A DNA stretch of 64,000 nt from Thysanoteuthis rhombus (GCA_963457665.1 OY735206.1:27873377-27937376); one strand, 5' to 3'; positions 10,401-21,280 are shown, numbered from the stretch's first letter. Notes: generated by a model not told the origin, from the letters alone. Made by a program: numbers and translations.

Positions 10401-10479
10401 TGTTTTCAGGGAGGATAAATATATAAGTGTATGCTAAATCGGCCTTTTAGTCTGTTCCCAGCTGTGTTGACGGTTGCTT

Positions 10480-10483
<4 letters not shown>

Positions 10484-10530
<47 letters not shown>
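10484..10530. repeat. (AT)n microsatellite
   Basis: Uninterrupted AT tract. Confidence 0.95.
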
Positions 10531-10532
<2 letters not shown>

Positions 10533-10659
10533 AAAATATCATTTGAAACCAAATTGATCACGTCGCCTGTAAGAGAAACACGTAATCGGATATACAAGTG
10601 GAAGGAATGATTTTTTTCTATCCGTCAAATCATATAAATTACATATTGTCATAAATATC

Positions 10660-10980
10660 TTTGCACTTCTCCTGGCAGAGGCCTATTCCGGCTATTGGGG
10701 TCTGCCAACCCTTGGCAGGAATAATCCAAAAGGCTGATCAGTGGTTAAACCATGGGACATGATTATTACGTCGCTGGTAGATGCCGCTGCTGGCTATAGG
10801 GTCCTATCGTCCCCTTGAAAGAGAGCCAGAATAGTACGACTGTCTGCGACTCCAATATACACTCCTACAGAAGACGTGTCCTGACTGTAGAGGTCTCCTG
10901 TCCCTTCAGAGGAGTAATCCAACAGTATAGTGGCCTGGTGCCCAGATCTGCGTCATCCTACCGGAAAAAAAGTTGTCTAC
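10660..10980. other. GC-richer unassigned block
   Basis: About 320 bases with clearly higher GC than both flanks and many CTG/CAG and GGC words. No long frame survives. It could be the untranslated or degraded part of a mobile element. No second copy was found in the window. Confidence 0.4.
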
Positions 10981-11248
10981 TTATTAAGTTTTAACCTAGT
11001 ATAAGTCCAGACTCCGTCTTCCTACTCAATTATCTGAGTTAATGCTATCCCCTATCCTTTACATCTTCCTGAGTTTCTTTTTTTTTTACGTTTCTTCAAC
11101 TAGAAAATTAAACAAGAACGTTGCAAGTCAAAAGAGTGCAAAAAGTCTTTTAGAACGTTAGTCAGGAATAAATAATATTAAGGATAATGAAAAAAGCTTC
11201 ACCCCAGCTGGAAGTGACTGGAGAGTTTCCTTCCCTCACATATACCTC

Positions 11249-11448
11249 ACCATCATCATCAGCGGCAGCATTTTAGCGTCTACCGTTGGATTCATCCAAC
11301 CTCTCTATCATTGGAGTCGCAGAGCCAGTATTTTCTGAAATTGTCTAGTTCACCTCGCCATCTCATATTCTGTTGTCCATGGTTTCGCATCTGGTCTCTG
11401 GGGATCCATGTTGTGAGTCGTGATGCCCAGCGGCTGTCTTGCCCGGTA
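11249..11448 (-). mobile_element. RTE-like LINE 3' end, diverged
   Basis: Same C-terminal block in reverse orientation with a short (GAT)n tail at 11,249-11,260. It is more diverged than the other copies. Confidence 0.8.
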
Positions 11449-11645
11449 GAGGAATTACTCTATCAGACATAAACCACGCTCGCCGCTCACCCTTTTCCAC
11501 TGAAGGATCTTTTTCCTTATTTTTTTTTTTTTTGCTTAAAAAAAGAGAAATTTACGGAATTTTTCTTCCAACCAAAAATCAGACAAAAACAATTCTCTGT
11601 CTTGGATTGGCTATATTTTTGAGGTTTGCTGTATGTTAAATTGAC

Positions 11646-11948
11646 TTAGAGGTAACTAGCACCCGAGATGTCGTCACTCACTTCACCAGCTATTTTACCC
11701 GTTGTTTGGAGTGAATTCATTCCAAAGGGTATTCGTGTGAAGTGAACGCAGATCTCTGTTGAAGTTCGAACTTGGTTCGTCAGTCCCATTTTCCGTGTTT
11801 CTAACCACTTAGATGTCGTAACAATCCTGACAGCATTTCGCACGGGGGAACGGAAACATATAACCTGCAGAGAACCCACCGCAAATCGCATTAAGTTCGG
11901 GGAAAAATAATTCCTGTTTCGAATACAAAAAAAATAAATTTTGCTCAA
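11646..11948 (-). CDS. Unassigned 100-codon frame, doubtful
   Basis: A minus-strand frame with mixed amino-acid composition: MRFAVGSLQVICF, then GLTNQVRTSTEICVHFTRI, then GKIAGEVSDDISG. It is not low complexity, unlike most frames in the window, but I recognise no family, no splice sites frame it, and no second copy occurs. Chance is a serious alternative for a frame of this length. Confidence 0.12.
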   Translation of the reverse strand: MSKIYFFCIRNRNYFSPNLMRFAVGSLQVICFRSPVRNAVRIVTTSKWLETRKMGLTNQVRTSTEICVHFTRIPFGMNSLQTTGKIAGEVSDDISGASYL

Positions 11949-12128
11949 AGAATATATTTTATATCAGCTCATTTATTCTTTGTTACTTCCCCATCTATCA
12001 GCTTACATTTAGCCCTGGAAAATGTAATCATTTCACATGAGGTTTTTATCTAATGTGAAAAAAAAGTTATGTATCAAATGCACACACGCACAAAGGCAGA
12101 GTCACAAATGGTAATGTTACACACATAC

Positions 12129-12132
12129 ACAC

Positions 12133-12227
<95 letters not shown>
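12129..12227. repeat. (AT)n-(GA)n compound microsatellite
   Basis: A long AT tract then a GA tract, ending at the TA target site of the Tc1-like element. Confidence 0.95.
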
Positions 12228-12229
<2 letters not shown>

Positions 12230-12630
12230 CATTGAGGAACATTAAAACAATACAGAGATCTACCCTGAGGAGCAAAAACATTATGACCAGCGATAGTCGG
12301 CAAGAATGACAGCTACTGTTGCTCGACAATGGTGCATATCAGAATCAGCGGTATACAAGCAGGTGAGCCGGCTTAGTGTACCTCACTCTGATGTGCCGAA
12401 TATTGCAGTTATGGATTTCAGCGACTTTGGTCAAGGTCGAATTGTTGTGGTCAGAAGACGTGGTCAGAAGACTAGGTCAGAGCATTTCAGAAACGACACA
12501 ACTTGGGGGGGGGGTGTTCAGGTTCAGTTGTGATGAATTCCAATCAACAAACCTCAAGAGATCTTATGCAACCGAGGCTGTTTTGCAGTCACATGGGGGA
12601 CCAACACATTATGTTATGGCTCATCAATGT
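12230..12630 (+). mobile_element. Tc1/mariner transposon, internally deleted
   Basis: Flanked by TA dinucleotides (12,228-12,229 and 12,631-12,632) with imperfect inverted ends: CATTGAGGAACATTA at left and, on the reverse strand at right, ACATTGATGAGCCATAACAT. Inside, a plus frame reads MDFSDFGQGRIVVVRRRGQ, the start of the helix-turn-helix DNA-binding part of Tc1-type transposases. A later frame reads EAVLQSHGGPTHYV, matching the C-terminal end of such proteins. The catalytic DDE region that should lie between is missing, so the copy is non-autonomous and dead. Protein similarity is from memory of the family and was not searched. Confidence 0.75.
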
Positions 12631-12632
12631 TA

Positions 12633-12920
12633 ATGAATTTACATGGCTGTTCGTATTTTATTTATCTTTTCAGTGCAACTTTAAATGCTCTTCTCAGTCT
12701 ATGCTGTATGTTATTTCTTTGAAAAGATTCAAATGAAATTCGCATTGTGTGTACAATGCAATCGGATTCAATCGAAGACAGAGGCCCTATAAGTCAGACC
12801 ATAGATGTACTTGGTCTTTCCATGTGTGAAGATCTAGCAAGGGCAGTTTTGCCTACTTAATTTTGCAAGTTTACATTTAAAATTGAGTCAAAAATTTTTT
12901 AGATACATAGATTTCCTATT
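12633..12920. other. No recognised feature
   Basis: AT-rich unique-looking DNA. Confidence 0.4.

Positions 12921-12971
<51 letters not shown>
12921..12971. repeat. (AT)n-(GT)n microsatellite
   Basis: AT tract passing into GT tract. Confidence 0.95.
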
Positions 12972-13189
12972 TGTGGATATGAAGTGATCTGATAGAATGA
13001 CATGTGGACGGTGAAGAGAAAAATTCAAGAGGTACATAAAAAAAAATAGAATAGTGGAATAATTTGAGATGTTTGAATTTTTCTTTCCACCTTCCATTTG
13101 TCATTTCCATCTATCTCTCTCCATATATAATCTAGGAAATATATTACATTAACAAGAACCGAACGTTCAAGTGACCCAGTTAAGAACCA

Positions 13190-13410
13190 TTTTAGGTTGG
13201 AAGCATTTTATCAAGGAACACCTTTCTGTCAAGTAAATCTGAATTCAAATAGCTGGGAAAATTTTAAAACATAAGGATTAAACGACATTATTGCCAGATT
13301 GCCTGACCCTTAGTGGGAGATTTTTTCTTTATAGCTGAGAAACATCCTATCAAGAGACTTCTTTCTACGAGGCTTCAAGTGAATCCGACAGCTGAGGAAC
13401 CATTCGAGCA
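13190..13410 (+). repeat. Dispersed repeat L
   Basis: Two internal units with the wording 'CATTTTATCAAGG-ACACCTTTCTG' and 'CATCCTATCAAGAGACTTCTTTCT', each followed by AAGT-AATC. The unit recurs at 35,280-35,345 as CATCTTATCAAGGGACACC. Confidence 0.4.
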
Positions 13411-13604
13411 AAGACCGATCGAGAGAAGCGAGGATGCATCTAATAATGTCATATACTTTATTAATTTCTGAAACCCATACAAAACCAAAAGCATCTAGAT
13501 TGGAAAAAAACTAACAACACCTGCACTGGCAAAATTAAGCAAGGGACATAACTCAGGTTTCGATATAACACTGAGCAAGCAGAAGACTGAGATGGATAGA
13601 TAGA

Positions 13605-13671
13605 TACGAATAGACAGAAAACACATCCACATACACGCACAACTACACACACACTCACACACCCACGCGCG

Positions 13672-13702
<31 letters not shown>
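13605..13702. repeat. CA-rich/(TA)n microsatellite
   Basis: Interrupted CA repeats followed by TA. Confidence 0.9.
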
Positions 13703-14090
13703 CTAGTAACATTCTGGTGTGTCAGCCAAGAACAGCAATCGATGCTAGAGATGCTAGAGCATCTAAAAACAATACCAATGGACATATCGACCTTTGCTTA
13801 CTGCATAAAATCATTGCAGCCGTATAATGTTTTTTTTTTGTTTTTTTGTTTTTTTATTGTTGTTGAATGCAACGAAAAACATTTTCCCTTGTTGCTACGG
13901 GGAAAAAATCAAAATAGACAAATAAATAAATAAATAGAAATTAAGAAAAAATAAAAGAAGAAATACAAAGGATACCTGTTTGAGGAAAAGATAATCATTC
14001 CCCCGGTCCCTTCATGTTGTTATCGAATTAATAAAGACGTTGACGTCAATGAATTTATTCGAAAGAAAAGTTTTTGCTTCCAGAGCTTCA
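13703..14090. other. No recognised feature
   Basis: AT-rich, T runs near 13,830 and (AAAT)n near 13,918-13,935. Confidence 0.4.
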
Positions 14091-14091
14091 T

Positions 14092-14093
<2 letters not shown>

Positions 14094-14170
<77 letters not shown>

Positions 14171-14496
14171 CTGTGTGTGCACGTGTGTGCACGTGTGTGT
14201 TTTATCAAGAAATGGATATATGATCCGACCAAACGCTAATAAATTGCGTTATATCATAGATAAAACTCATTTTTGAAATTATCACCCATTATTACACGGT
14301 GAATGTATCACTTGGCCAAGACAACGTAAATCGAATGAACAATTAAAGAAAATGTGGCTGCTTTAATTGTTTATTTTATTGTCTTGGCCAGATGATACAT
14401 TCACCGTGTAATAACGCGAAATCATTTCAAATAAGTTTCAATATAATATAACGCAATTTATAATCATACTGTCGGATCATATGTCCATTTCTGAAT

Positions 14497-14541
<45 letters not shown>

Positions 14542-14545
14542 TTCG
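14094..14545. mobile_element. Fold-back element F, full palindrome
   Basis: The left arm starts with (AT)n-(GT)n (14,094-14,200), then AAGAAATGGATATATGATCC, AAATTGCGTTATATCAT, ATTACACGGTGAATGTATCA and TTGGCCAAGACAACGTAAAT. After a short centre (about 14,338-14,372) the right arm gives the reverse complement: ATTGTCTTGGCCAGATGATA, CATTCACCGTGTAATAACG, TAACGCAATTTATAATCAT, GGATCATATGTCCATTTCT, then (CA)n-(TA)n. So the microsatellites at the two ends are also complementary to each other. No coding capacity; MITE- or fold-back-like. Partial or diverged copies lie at 2,738, 26,800, 50,290 and 57,290. Confidence 0.85.
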
Positions 14546-14764
14546 TCGGGCTTGATCGAATGTGACTTCTGTCTGTTAATATCTATCTATTTATCCATCT
14601 CAGTTCCCTGAAATCTAAGGCAATAGTAGAAAAAGAGCAGTTTATGTTAAAAAAAATGCGACTTTTACATAATTTTTAATTAAATTAGGTGACCCAAAGA
14701 GAGAGTGGTTAAAGGGAGATTATTCTATCTTGTTTATCATTTTTAATATTTAAATTCATCGAAA

Positions 14765-15930
14765 GTAGGTGTTCCATGGTCGAATAGCTTCTTCTATAGC
14801 CAACTTTCTTCCATGGTTGGTTTTTATCTAGTGCTTTTGTGATTCAGTTGATGATTTTTGTGAGTAGGTCTATAGTTGTTGAGATGTTTTGGGTTTCCTC
14901 TTTTATATAAAAGCATTATAATTACAGTGTTCCAATCATCTGGAACTTTATTTTGTTTTAGGTGCAAGTTGAATAGGATGGCCAGTTTCCAAGTGATGAT
15001 CTTACCCGCTTTTCTGAATAAGTTGATGGTGATGTTGTCTGGTCCAGGGACCTTTCCTTTCTTTGTTTGATGACTATCGCTTTTGTCCATGAGGATGTAG
15101 CCTATTTCGTTCTTCATCCCATGGTTGGGGCTTTTCTAAGTCCATTTTCTATTGGGTTTCTTTGAGAAGGAAGTGTTCATGATTGCATTAGCCGTTGCGA
15201 AGTTTACAAGAGGTTCTCCTCTCTTGTTCCGTAATTCATATCCGACGCATTTTTCCTACGTGTGCGTTGAAGTCTCCCGCGGTGACATTGAAGTATTTTC
15301 TAGTGTCTTGGAGTTGGGAGTTCAAGTCAACATAGAAGTTATTCATTTCCTCTTGGATTGATTGCGAAGTGGTATCGTAGACTTGGATTATATTCAGTTT
15401 GTACCTCTTTGAGAGCTGTATGGTGATGTTGTGTTATCGATCAGAAACGGCTGGGGCCCTTATTGATGAGAAAGTCTACTTCTACTTTCTCTTTTCCGTA
15501 GCTGTAAAGAAGATGTTGGCTCTTCAGTTCAATTAGTTCTTCTCCGGGTTTTCTCATCTCGTTAATGCCTATAATGTCCCATTTGACGTTTTTGATTTCA
15601 TTTCAAAGATCAGTTAGGTGCATGTCAGTTGACAGTGTTCTGATGTCGTAGGTGCCAATATATTTTGGGGTTGATCACCCAGCAGGAACGGATGTTCTCT
15701 CGGTGAAGTGTTTGGATAGTTACCCTTGGAGCAACCCCCACCCAAATCAAATGATGAGGCCTTTAGGGACCGAAGAACAGCCGGTATAATTTTCATTGTG
15801 CAGACCAAGGGGAGTGCTGGGCCATACCCTGCAACGCTGTACCGTGACGTGTTGGAGGGGGTCTGGTGAATTGGTCACTGCTGATGTGGTTCAATGGCCT
15901 TAGAGCTCCACCAGGTATTTGCACCCTTCT
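14765..15930 (-). mobile_element. RTE-like LINE, 5' part with endonuclease start
   Basis: On the minus strand from about 15,700 downward: GTYDIRTLSTD, the N-terminus of an APE-type endonuclease (usual form TYNVRTL), then KWDIIGIN-MRKPGEELIELK, then a D-F-N-A segment near 15,270. A gap of about 500 bases relative to the 21.5-kb copy follows (internal deletion near 15,130). Next come KKGKVPGPDNITINLF, VPDDWNTVIIMLLYKRGNPK and HLNNYRP, the start of the RT domain. It stops near 14,765 before the catalytic motifs. Sequence at 15,700-15,930 (minus) is probably its 5' untranslated region. Complementary in coverage to the 8.2-kb and 21.5-kb copies. Confidence 0.8.
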
Positions 15931-16089
15931 CACCTGTTCTTCGAAGGTAGGTATGAGTGTTCACAACTCTGTGAAAAAAACCTTACTAGCAAATCTCTCA
16001 TATAGCAATGTGGCTGTGGACTTGCTTTATCAATCTCCTTGGTAGGTTCGAGATAATATTTTAGAAGGATCGAAAAAAAAATGATTTGA

Positions 16090-16628
16090 TTCGTTGACAC
16101 GACATTTCCCGGCTGCATTTTCTTGGTTGATCTTTGGTGCCGTTTACATCCTGCCCTTCATTTTCCGGGTCGAACAATTAACCGGTCAACGGCATTTCCC
16201 GGTCGTATTTTCCTGGACCACAATTTGCCAGCCAAAGACAGTTTATCGGCCGACAACATTTCCCGGTGACATTTTCTTGCTCCACAATTGACAAGCCGAT
16301 GACCATTCCTGGTCAACAATTTACCAGTTGATATCATTCCCCGTCCGGATTTTACCGGTCAAACAATTTACCCGCTGACAATATTTCCCGGTTGCATTTT
16401 CCTAGTCAAACAATATACTGGCCGACGACATTTCCGGGTCGACAATTCATCGGCCAATGACATTTCCCAGTAGCACCTTCCCAGTCGAAAATTTACCAAC
16501 CGACATTTTCTCGATCGAATAATTTACCGGCTGACATCAATCCGAGTTTGGATTTCCCGGTCAAATTTACCCGCTGACAATATTTCCCGGTTGCATAACA
16601 ACAAATTGCCAGCCAACGACATTTCCTT
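16090..16628. repeat. Minisatellite array, forward arm
   Basis: Diverged tandem units of roughly 45-60 bases built from ATTTCCCGGT, GCATTTTCCTGGTC, ACAATTTACCGG and CCGACGACA words. The GC-richer words stand out from the AT-rich flanks. Open frames across it are repetitive. Confidence 0.85.
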
Positions 16629-16785
16629 ATCGCATGCATGTGTGTGTTAGTGTGTATATATGTGCGTTCGTGAATGTTTTATTGTGTGAATATGTCAGTG
16701 TGTGTATAAGTGTTTGTGTATTGGTGTGCATGCATGTGCTTTCATGCGTGAAACACAATCAGTTCTGTCTTCAGTGAATGAATTG
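16629..16785. repeat. GT-rich spacer between inverted arrays
   Basis: Interrupted TGTGTG with GTGCATGCATGTGC; it separates two oppositely oriented minisatellite arms. Confidence 0.7.
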
Positions 16786-16789
16786 TTTG

Positions 16790-17085
16790 GCTGGGAAAAT
16801 GTGACCGGGAAATCTCGTCAGTCAGTTATTTGTTTGACGGGAAAATGCGACTGGGAATATGACGTTTGCAGGTAACGTGTTTTGACCATGGAAGTACAAC
16901 CAGGATTCGTCATCGGCCAAGGAATTGTCGACCCGAAAAATGACGTTGGCCAGTGAATTGTCGACCGTAGAAATGCGACCGGGAAATGTTGTCGGTCGGT
17001 AAATTGTTCGACCAAGAAAATGAAGGGTGGGATATTTCCGGTGGTAACGTGCGACCAGGAAAATGCAACCGGGGAATGTTTTCGA
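16790..17085. repeat. Minisatellite array, inverted arm
   Basis: Same words as 16,090-16,628 but reverse-complemented: GACCGGGAAAT, AATTGTCGACC, GGAAAATGCGACTGGGAA and TCGGTCGGTAAATTGTTCGA. The two arms could pair as a long imperfect hairpin. Confidence 0.85.
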
Positions 17086-17530
17086 ACCATATATATATAC
17101 GTATATTATGAAGACGATGGATGCTGCTTTGTTTTGTTTTTTAAAACTTTTTCTGACAATATTTTGAAAGGCCCCGAAAAGGACCGAACCCTACAGTCTG
17201 CATATTTGTGTACAAAAATATCTTGACTCTAGGATGAACAAAGGATAGGTGACTATGGCTTCTGGTGACCCTTAAAGGTCAATTTAGGGCTAGGTCATTT
17301 TTAAATCTTAGGGAGACGACTGCACGCTATTGGCTGCAATTTTTTGCATTTTCAAGAGAAATTCTTTAGTTTAACTGTGTTCATTACAAACAAAATGGTG
17401 AATGTAATTGAGCCGTTTTATAATAATCACCAAAAGGTGTATACTTTGTTGTAGAGATTGATTCGAAAAATACTTATACATTTGTTGAAAAATATGTACA
17501 AATAGTTCAACAACGCCCTACTTTGGCAAG
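17086..17530. other. No recognised feature
   Basis: Unique-looking AT-rich DNA, no repeat match. Confidence 0.4.
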
Positions 17531-17534
17531 CTCT

Positions 17535-17582
17535 GTGGAGAGAGAGAGAGAGAGAGTGAGAGAGAGAGAGAGAGAGAGAGAC
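17535..17582. repeat. (GA)n microsatellite
   Basis: GA tract with one GTGA interruption. Confidence 0.95.
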
Positions 17583-19430
17583 AAATCAAATGAATGTTAT
17601 CCAGATTCCTAAAGGTATATACAATGATACCTAATTGCAACAAACGGAGAAACAGAAAGTTCCAAGATTAATTATTCCTACTATTCAGTACTTATGTTCA
17701 TTTCGCTGTCATGATATTTTTGAATGTAGAGTACGCTCATCTTTCTTTGTATTCTTTTCCATAGAGGATATTCTATATTTATAATTGAACACCCACTCTG
17801 TTGTAAAATTCTCTGTATATAATCGAATAGAGATACTGTGGTAAAAACAATTGCTGTATCGCCAACAAAGCCTTCATCAGAGACTGCAGCGAAAGACTTC
17901 GTGTTTGGCACGACATACAAAAGAACTGTGGTAAAATTGCTGAAAATAATTCTATGAAAAGTCGATCCAAATGACCGACTTCCTTAATGAACCTTTAGAA
18001 AAAATATGGCCCAATATGGATCTAAGGAACTGGTTCTTAAACTTTATTTTATGGTAGCACAGAAATGTATATGACTTCTGCAGCACACCAACTCTTTACT
18101 CCATGAAATTATAAATTCATTGGTATACAAGGCCAAGGTTTTTCAAACTGGTTGCTGCATCATATATTTTTGCTTCAACGGACAATTATAAGATGTTCAC
18201 AATTTCGAATGGAATATTATGTGGTATTGATGAAAGAAAAATGTGTCCGATGCACCAGGCTTTAGTTGTTTGTTTTCATTAAGAAAGCTATGCTTAATAT
18301 TAACTTAATAAATATTAATGACCATAGTTAAGTATATTTTTAATTTTCGTATTCAAAGATAATACTACATCATGCTTAAAAAGATACATCGGACTTTGAA
18401 GTAGTAATGAAGGTATGCACTGAAAGTCAACCTACTGTAAGAATTGGATGAATTACAAGAAAACGTTTCAGCAGCCAATCGTCCATGGCTTACTTTTGTC
18501 AACGAAGAGGTATTGTAAGAGGTATATGTCTGTTGGTTCACATAATACCTTCAAAAGTTCTCAAAGTCTTGTGAACGAGCGGGCAATGGTTTAAGGGAGA
18601 ATTGAATAAATTTGGGGTCAGATCACGAATTTTTCACAGTCAACTCCCTGGCATCTTAGTTATAATATTTATATAAAGTGGTTAAATATATTTGTTGCAA
18701 TACAGAGGGTGCAATTCCATTCCTGTATCCAGTATCCATCTTGAGTATTTCTTGAGTATTTCTTTCATTGATCTTGTTAGTATATTGAGGTTTATGAAAA
18801 ACATGTCTAGTAATTTCTTTTATCATGTTTACCATAGTTGGGCATCGATTGAAATTCGTCTCCAGGCTTCGGTAGGCAAAATATAATATGACAGCACCAA
18901 ATATGGTCATGTTTCATATCATTGGCTATTTGGTGGTTTAAGGTCTTTCGATCATCATTTGTCATTATCAAGAAAGTGTGATTGTGATATTGAATAGGTG
19001 ATCAGTACTATTTCTCATTACAATTTTATATCAATATTGTAAGTGTTAACTTTCTTTAACTGGTGTAATCGTTGGTAAATCTGTTTAAATGTGCAACTGA
19101 AACTAACATAAATTTCTTTTGGTAGCCGATCAAGCATAAATGCATAATAAATCAAGAATATTCCGATCCAGGTGGACTTACCGTACACGCTCTGGTTTCC
19201 TACATCATATAGTTGTTTTCTGATAGTTTATGGTTTGGATTGTTAGATTTCGTGATTCCGGCAATATTTTAGGAAGGACTGTTGTCTCAAAAACTGAAGA
19301 ATTGTAAATACTGATTATTCAGGAAGTGTGACATGTTGTTGATACAGGAATGTACCACAATTCTATTACTAATGATCGTGTTAAATGAACACATGTTAGA
19401 AATTTTATAAGTATATTTTCTCACGAATTT
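17583..19430. other. No recognised gene or repeat
   Basis: About 1.8 kb without internal matches. The longest minus frame (18,656-18,910, 84 codons) contains TNKINERNTQEILKMDTGYRN and is not low complexity, but it is unrecognised and unsupported by splice or context signals. Confidence 0.45.
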
Positions 19431-19433
19431 GGG

Positions 19434-19875
19434 TTAGATAGGCATCATGTAGGGACAAGAAATAGGCAAAAATGTAAAAAAAAAAAAGGAAAGAAAAATA
19501 AGCATAAAAAATGCCAAATACATAGTTTCACGTTTCTGAATGTACGTTTTCATATGTAATAGATATAAATTGAAGAGACAAATTATTGGAAAGCTGATCA
19601 AATTCTCTTTCAAACAATATGCATATATCTCTATCAATAATTAAATTGATTATCCATAGACTTCAGACTATGAACTATTCGTATACTTGATATTTCCTTA
19701 AAAAATGTTAAATACCTTGGTTTGCGTTTTTCACTGAAACTGTCTATGCCCAACAGATACAACTTTACAAGAGACACTGTTTTAAAGCTGATAAGATTAA
19801 CATTTTGGCTGTAATTTTCCATGTCCAGTAGGTATAAATTGATATAATATACTTTTGGGTATCAGATAAAATTCT
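19434..19875. repeat. Diverged tandem duplication, about 190-bp unit
   Basis: AAAATGCCAAATACATAG near 19,508 and AAAATGTTAAATACCTTGG near 19,703 begin parallel segments that both go on to A-C-AGATA(C/T)AA-TT and AAGCTGAT-A-ATT. The minus frames of the two units are also parallel (NLISFPIICLFNLYLL and NLISFKTVSLVKLYLL). A partial third unit follows. Confidence 0.65.
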
Positions 19876-19886
19876 TTTTTCTGACG

Positions 19887-19887
<1 letters not shown>

Positions 19888-19970
<83 letters not shown>

Positions 19971-20000
19971 GAGATAGAGAGAGAGAGAGAGAGAGAGTTA
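19888..20000. repeat. (AT)n-(GA)n compound microsatellite
   Basis: AT tracts followed by GA tracts, just upstream of repeat K. Confidence 0.95.
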
Positions 20001-20029
20001 AATAAATAGATTGCCTAGAAAAGTTTTAC

Positions 20030-20350
20030 AGCTTTAAACAGTAAACATTAAGAACTTTTTAAATTTTTCTTGTGTCACTTCAGTCACTTATTTCCGAATA
20101 TTTGTCAAAACAATTAGTGTAATTTCCTCCATTTTTTCCCTTTGTTTTACGTATACTTTGCTATTATGGTACAATGCATAAATTTTCTCTTGTTGGGATC
20201 ATCAGTTGTTTACCATTTAACTGTTTCGGGGATTTTCAAAACAAAACATATATATATATTAACGTGGTACCCCAACAGTGTTGATCAAACACCACTTCCT
20301 TTTCAACTATGTTTTGATGCATAGTTTATGTCATACATGTAGTTTGTTAT
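20030..20350 (+). repeat. Dispersed repeat K, copy 1
   Basis: Aligns over about 320 bases with 55,125-55,455. Shared blocks: TCACTTCAGTCACTT, TATACTTT, ATCATCAGTTGTTTACCAT, ACTGTTTCGGGGATTTT and AGTGTTGATCAAA-ACCACTT. A partial copy lies at 51,905-52,040. Same orientation each time, and copies 1 and 2 are both preceded by an AT microsatellite. Confidence 0.75.
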
Positions 20351-20706
20351 CCTATATAGGGTATTATGCGTATTGTACATGGATATCTTTATACTACATA
20401 TCATTTATTTTTTGAAACAGGGCATACCTACGCAGGTTACCCAAAAATGTATTTAACGATGAGGGATCTGTAAGTATAACAACTGACATGACTTGCTGTT
20501 CGCGTCATTTCCACTGAATGTTCACCCGTGTGAATATCCAATCCGTTGTGTCGGTATTAATCTCAGACTGCATGCAAACCAAGTTATGATATCATCTTTG
20601 AAAATACTAATTACACAAAAAAAACGTCTTCGTTGATTCTCTACCAAAATATTCAAACGAAGAATTGGACCATTTTTTCCTCTAACCTTAAACTTCCACG
20701 TCATAT
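20351..20706. other. No recognised feature
   Basis: AT-rich; a 60-codon minus frame has no recognisable family. Confidence 0.4.
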
Positions 20707-20740
20707 ATTATCATCATCATCATCATCATCAATCTTTCTG
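20707..20740 (-). mobile_element. Minimal RTE LINE tail
   Basis: (ATC)n followed by only AATCTTTCTG, the last coding bases of the RTE-like LINE. An extremely short 5'-truncated insertion, or a leftover. It abuts the SINE head. Confidence 0.5.
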
Positions 20741-21160
20741 CTTAATGGTGGTTTAATTGGATAGTGCAAACTTTGGCTACATAGGTGCTCCCATGGTAAT
20801 GTATGTAGGTTCGAATCCCGTCCGATTTTCTGATCATTGTCGGTTCGAGTAAAATTTAGTTCCTAAAACTTTCCCTTATTCACACACATTTCACATTTTT
20901 TGCTGTGATTGTTAGGAACCGTCAATCGGAACTATCACCATAGGTTTCTTCATTTTTCAAGACGGTTAGGCTGACAAGTTGACAGACTGACTGGGTATGT
21001 ATCTCGCATGTATACTGCATCAATGTCTAGAATTTCAGTTTTGAAAATCTCTCTTGGAGAAGTGTTGAAGGAGGGTTAGTGCAATTTACAAAGTAAGTTT
21101 TGCGAAATTGATTCATTAGTTTGTGTTCATCAGAATTCACACTGTTTTTTCTGTGATTTT
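20741..21160 (+). mobile_element. tRNA-derived SINE, family A
   Basis: The A box TGGTTTAATTGG at 20,749-20,760 and the B box GGTTCGAATCC at 20,808-20,818 (exact consensus), 48 bases apart, give an internal pol III promoter. The tRNA-unrelated body (GAACCGTCAATCGGAACTATCACC, then GACGGTTAGGCTGAC and GTATGTATCTCGCATGTATA) recurs without the head at 10.23 and 27.87 kb. The 3' limit is uncertain because repeat B (-) follows. Confidence 0.75.
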
Positions 21161-21280
21161 TGTGATCACTGTCCAACAAAGGGTTAGCTGAGTAACTTGT
21201 TCGTGGATCTCCCTTTTCTCAATTGATTACCCCAACACAGCATGTTGCCAAAAGGCACTATCTCAGACCTGTGTATAATA
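21160..21280 (-). repeat. Dispersed repeat B, minus-strand copy
   Basis: GATCACTGTCCAACAAAGGG, ATTGATTACCCCAACACAGC and ATGTTGCCAAAAGGC are the reverse complement of repeat B blocks. Confidence 0.65.
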
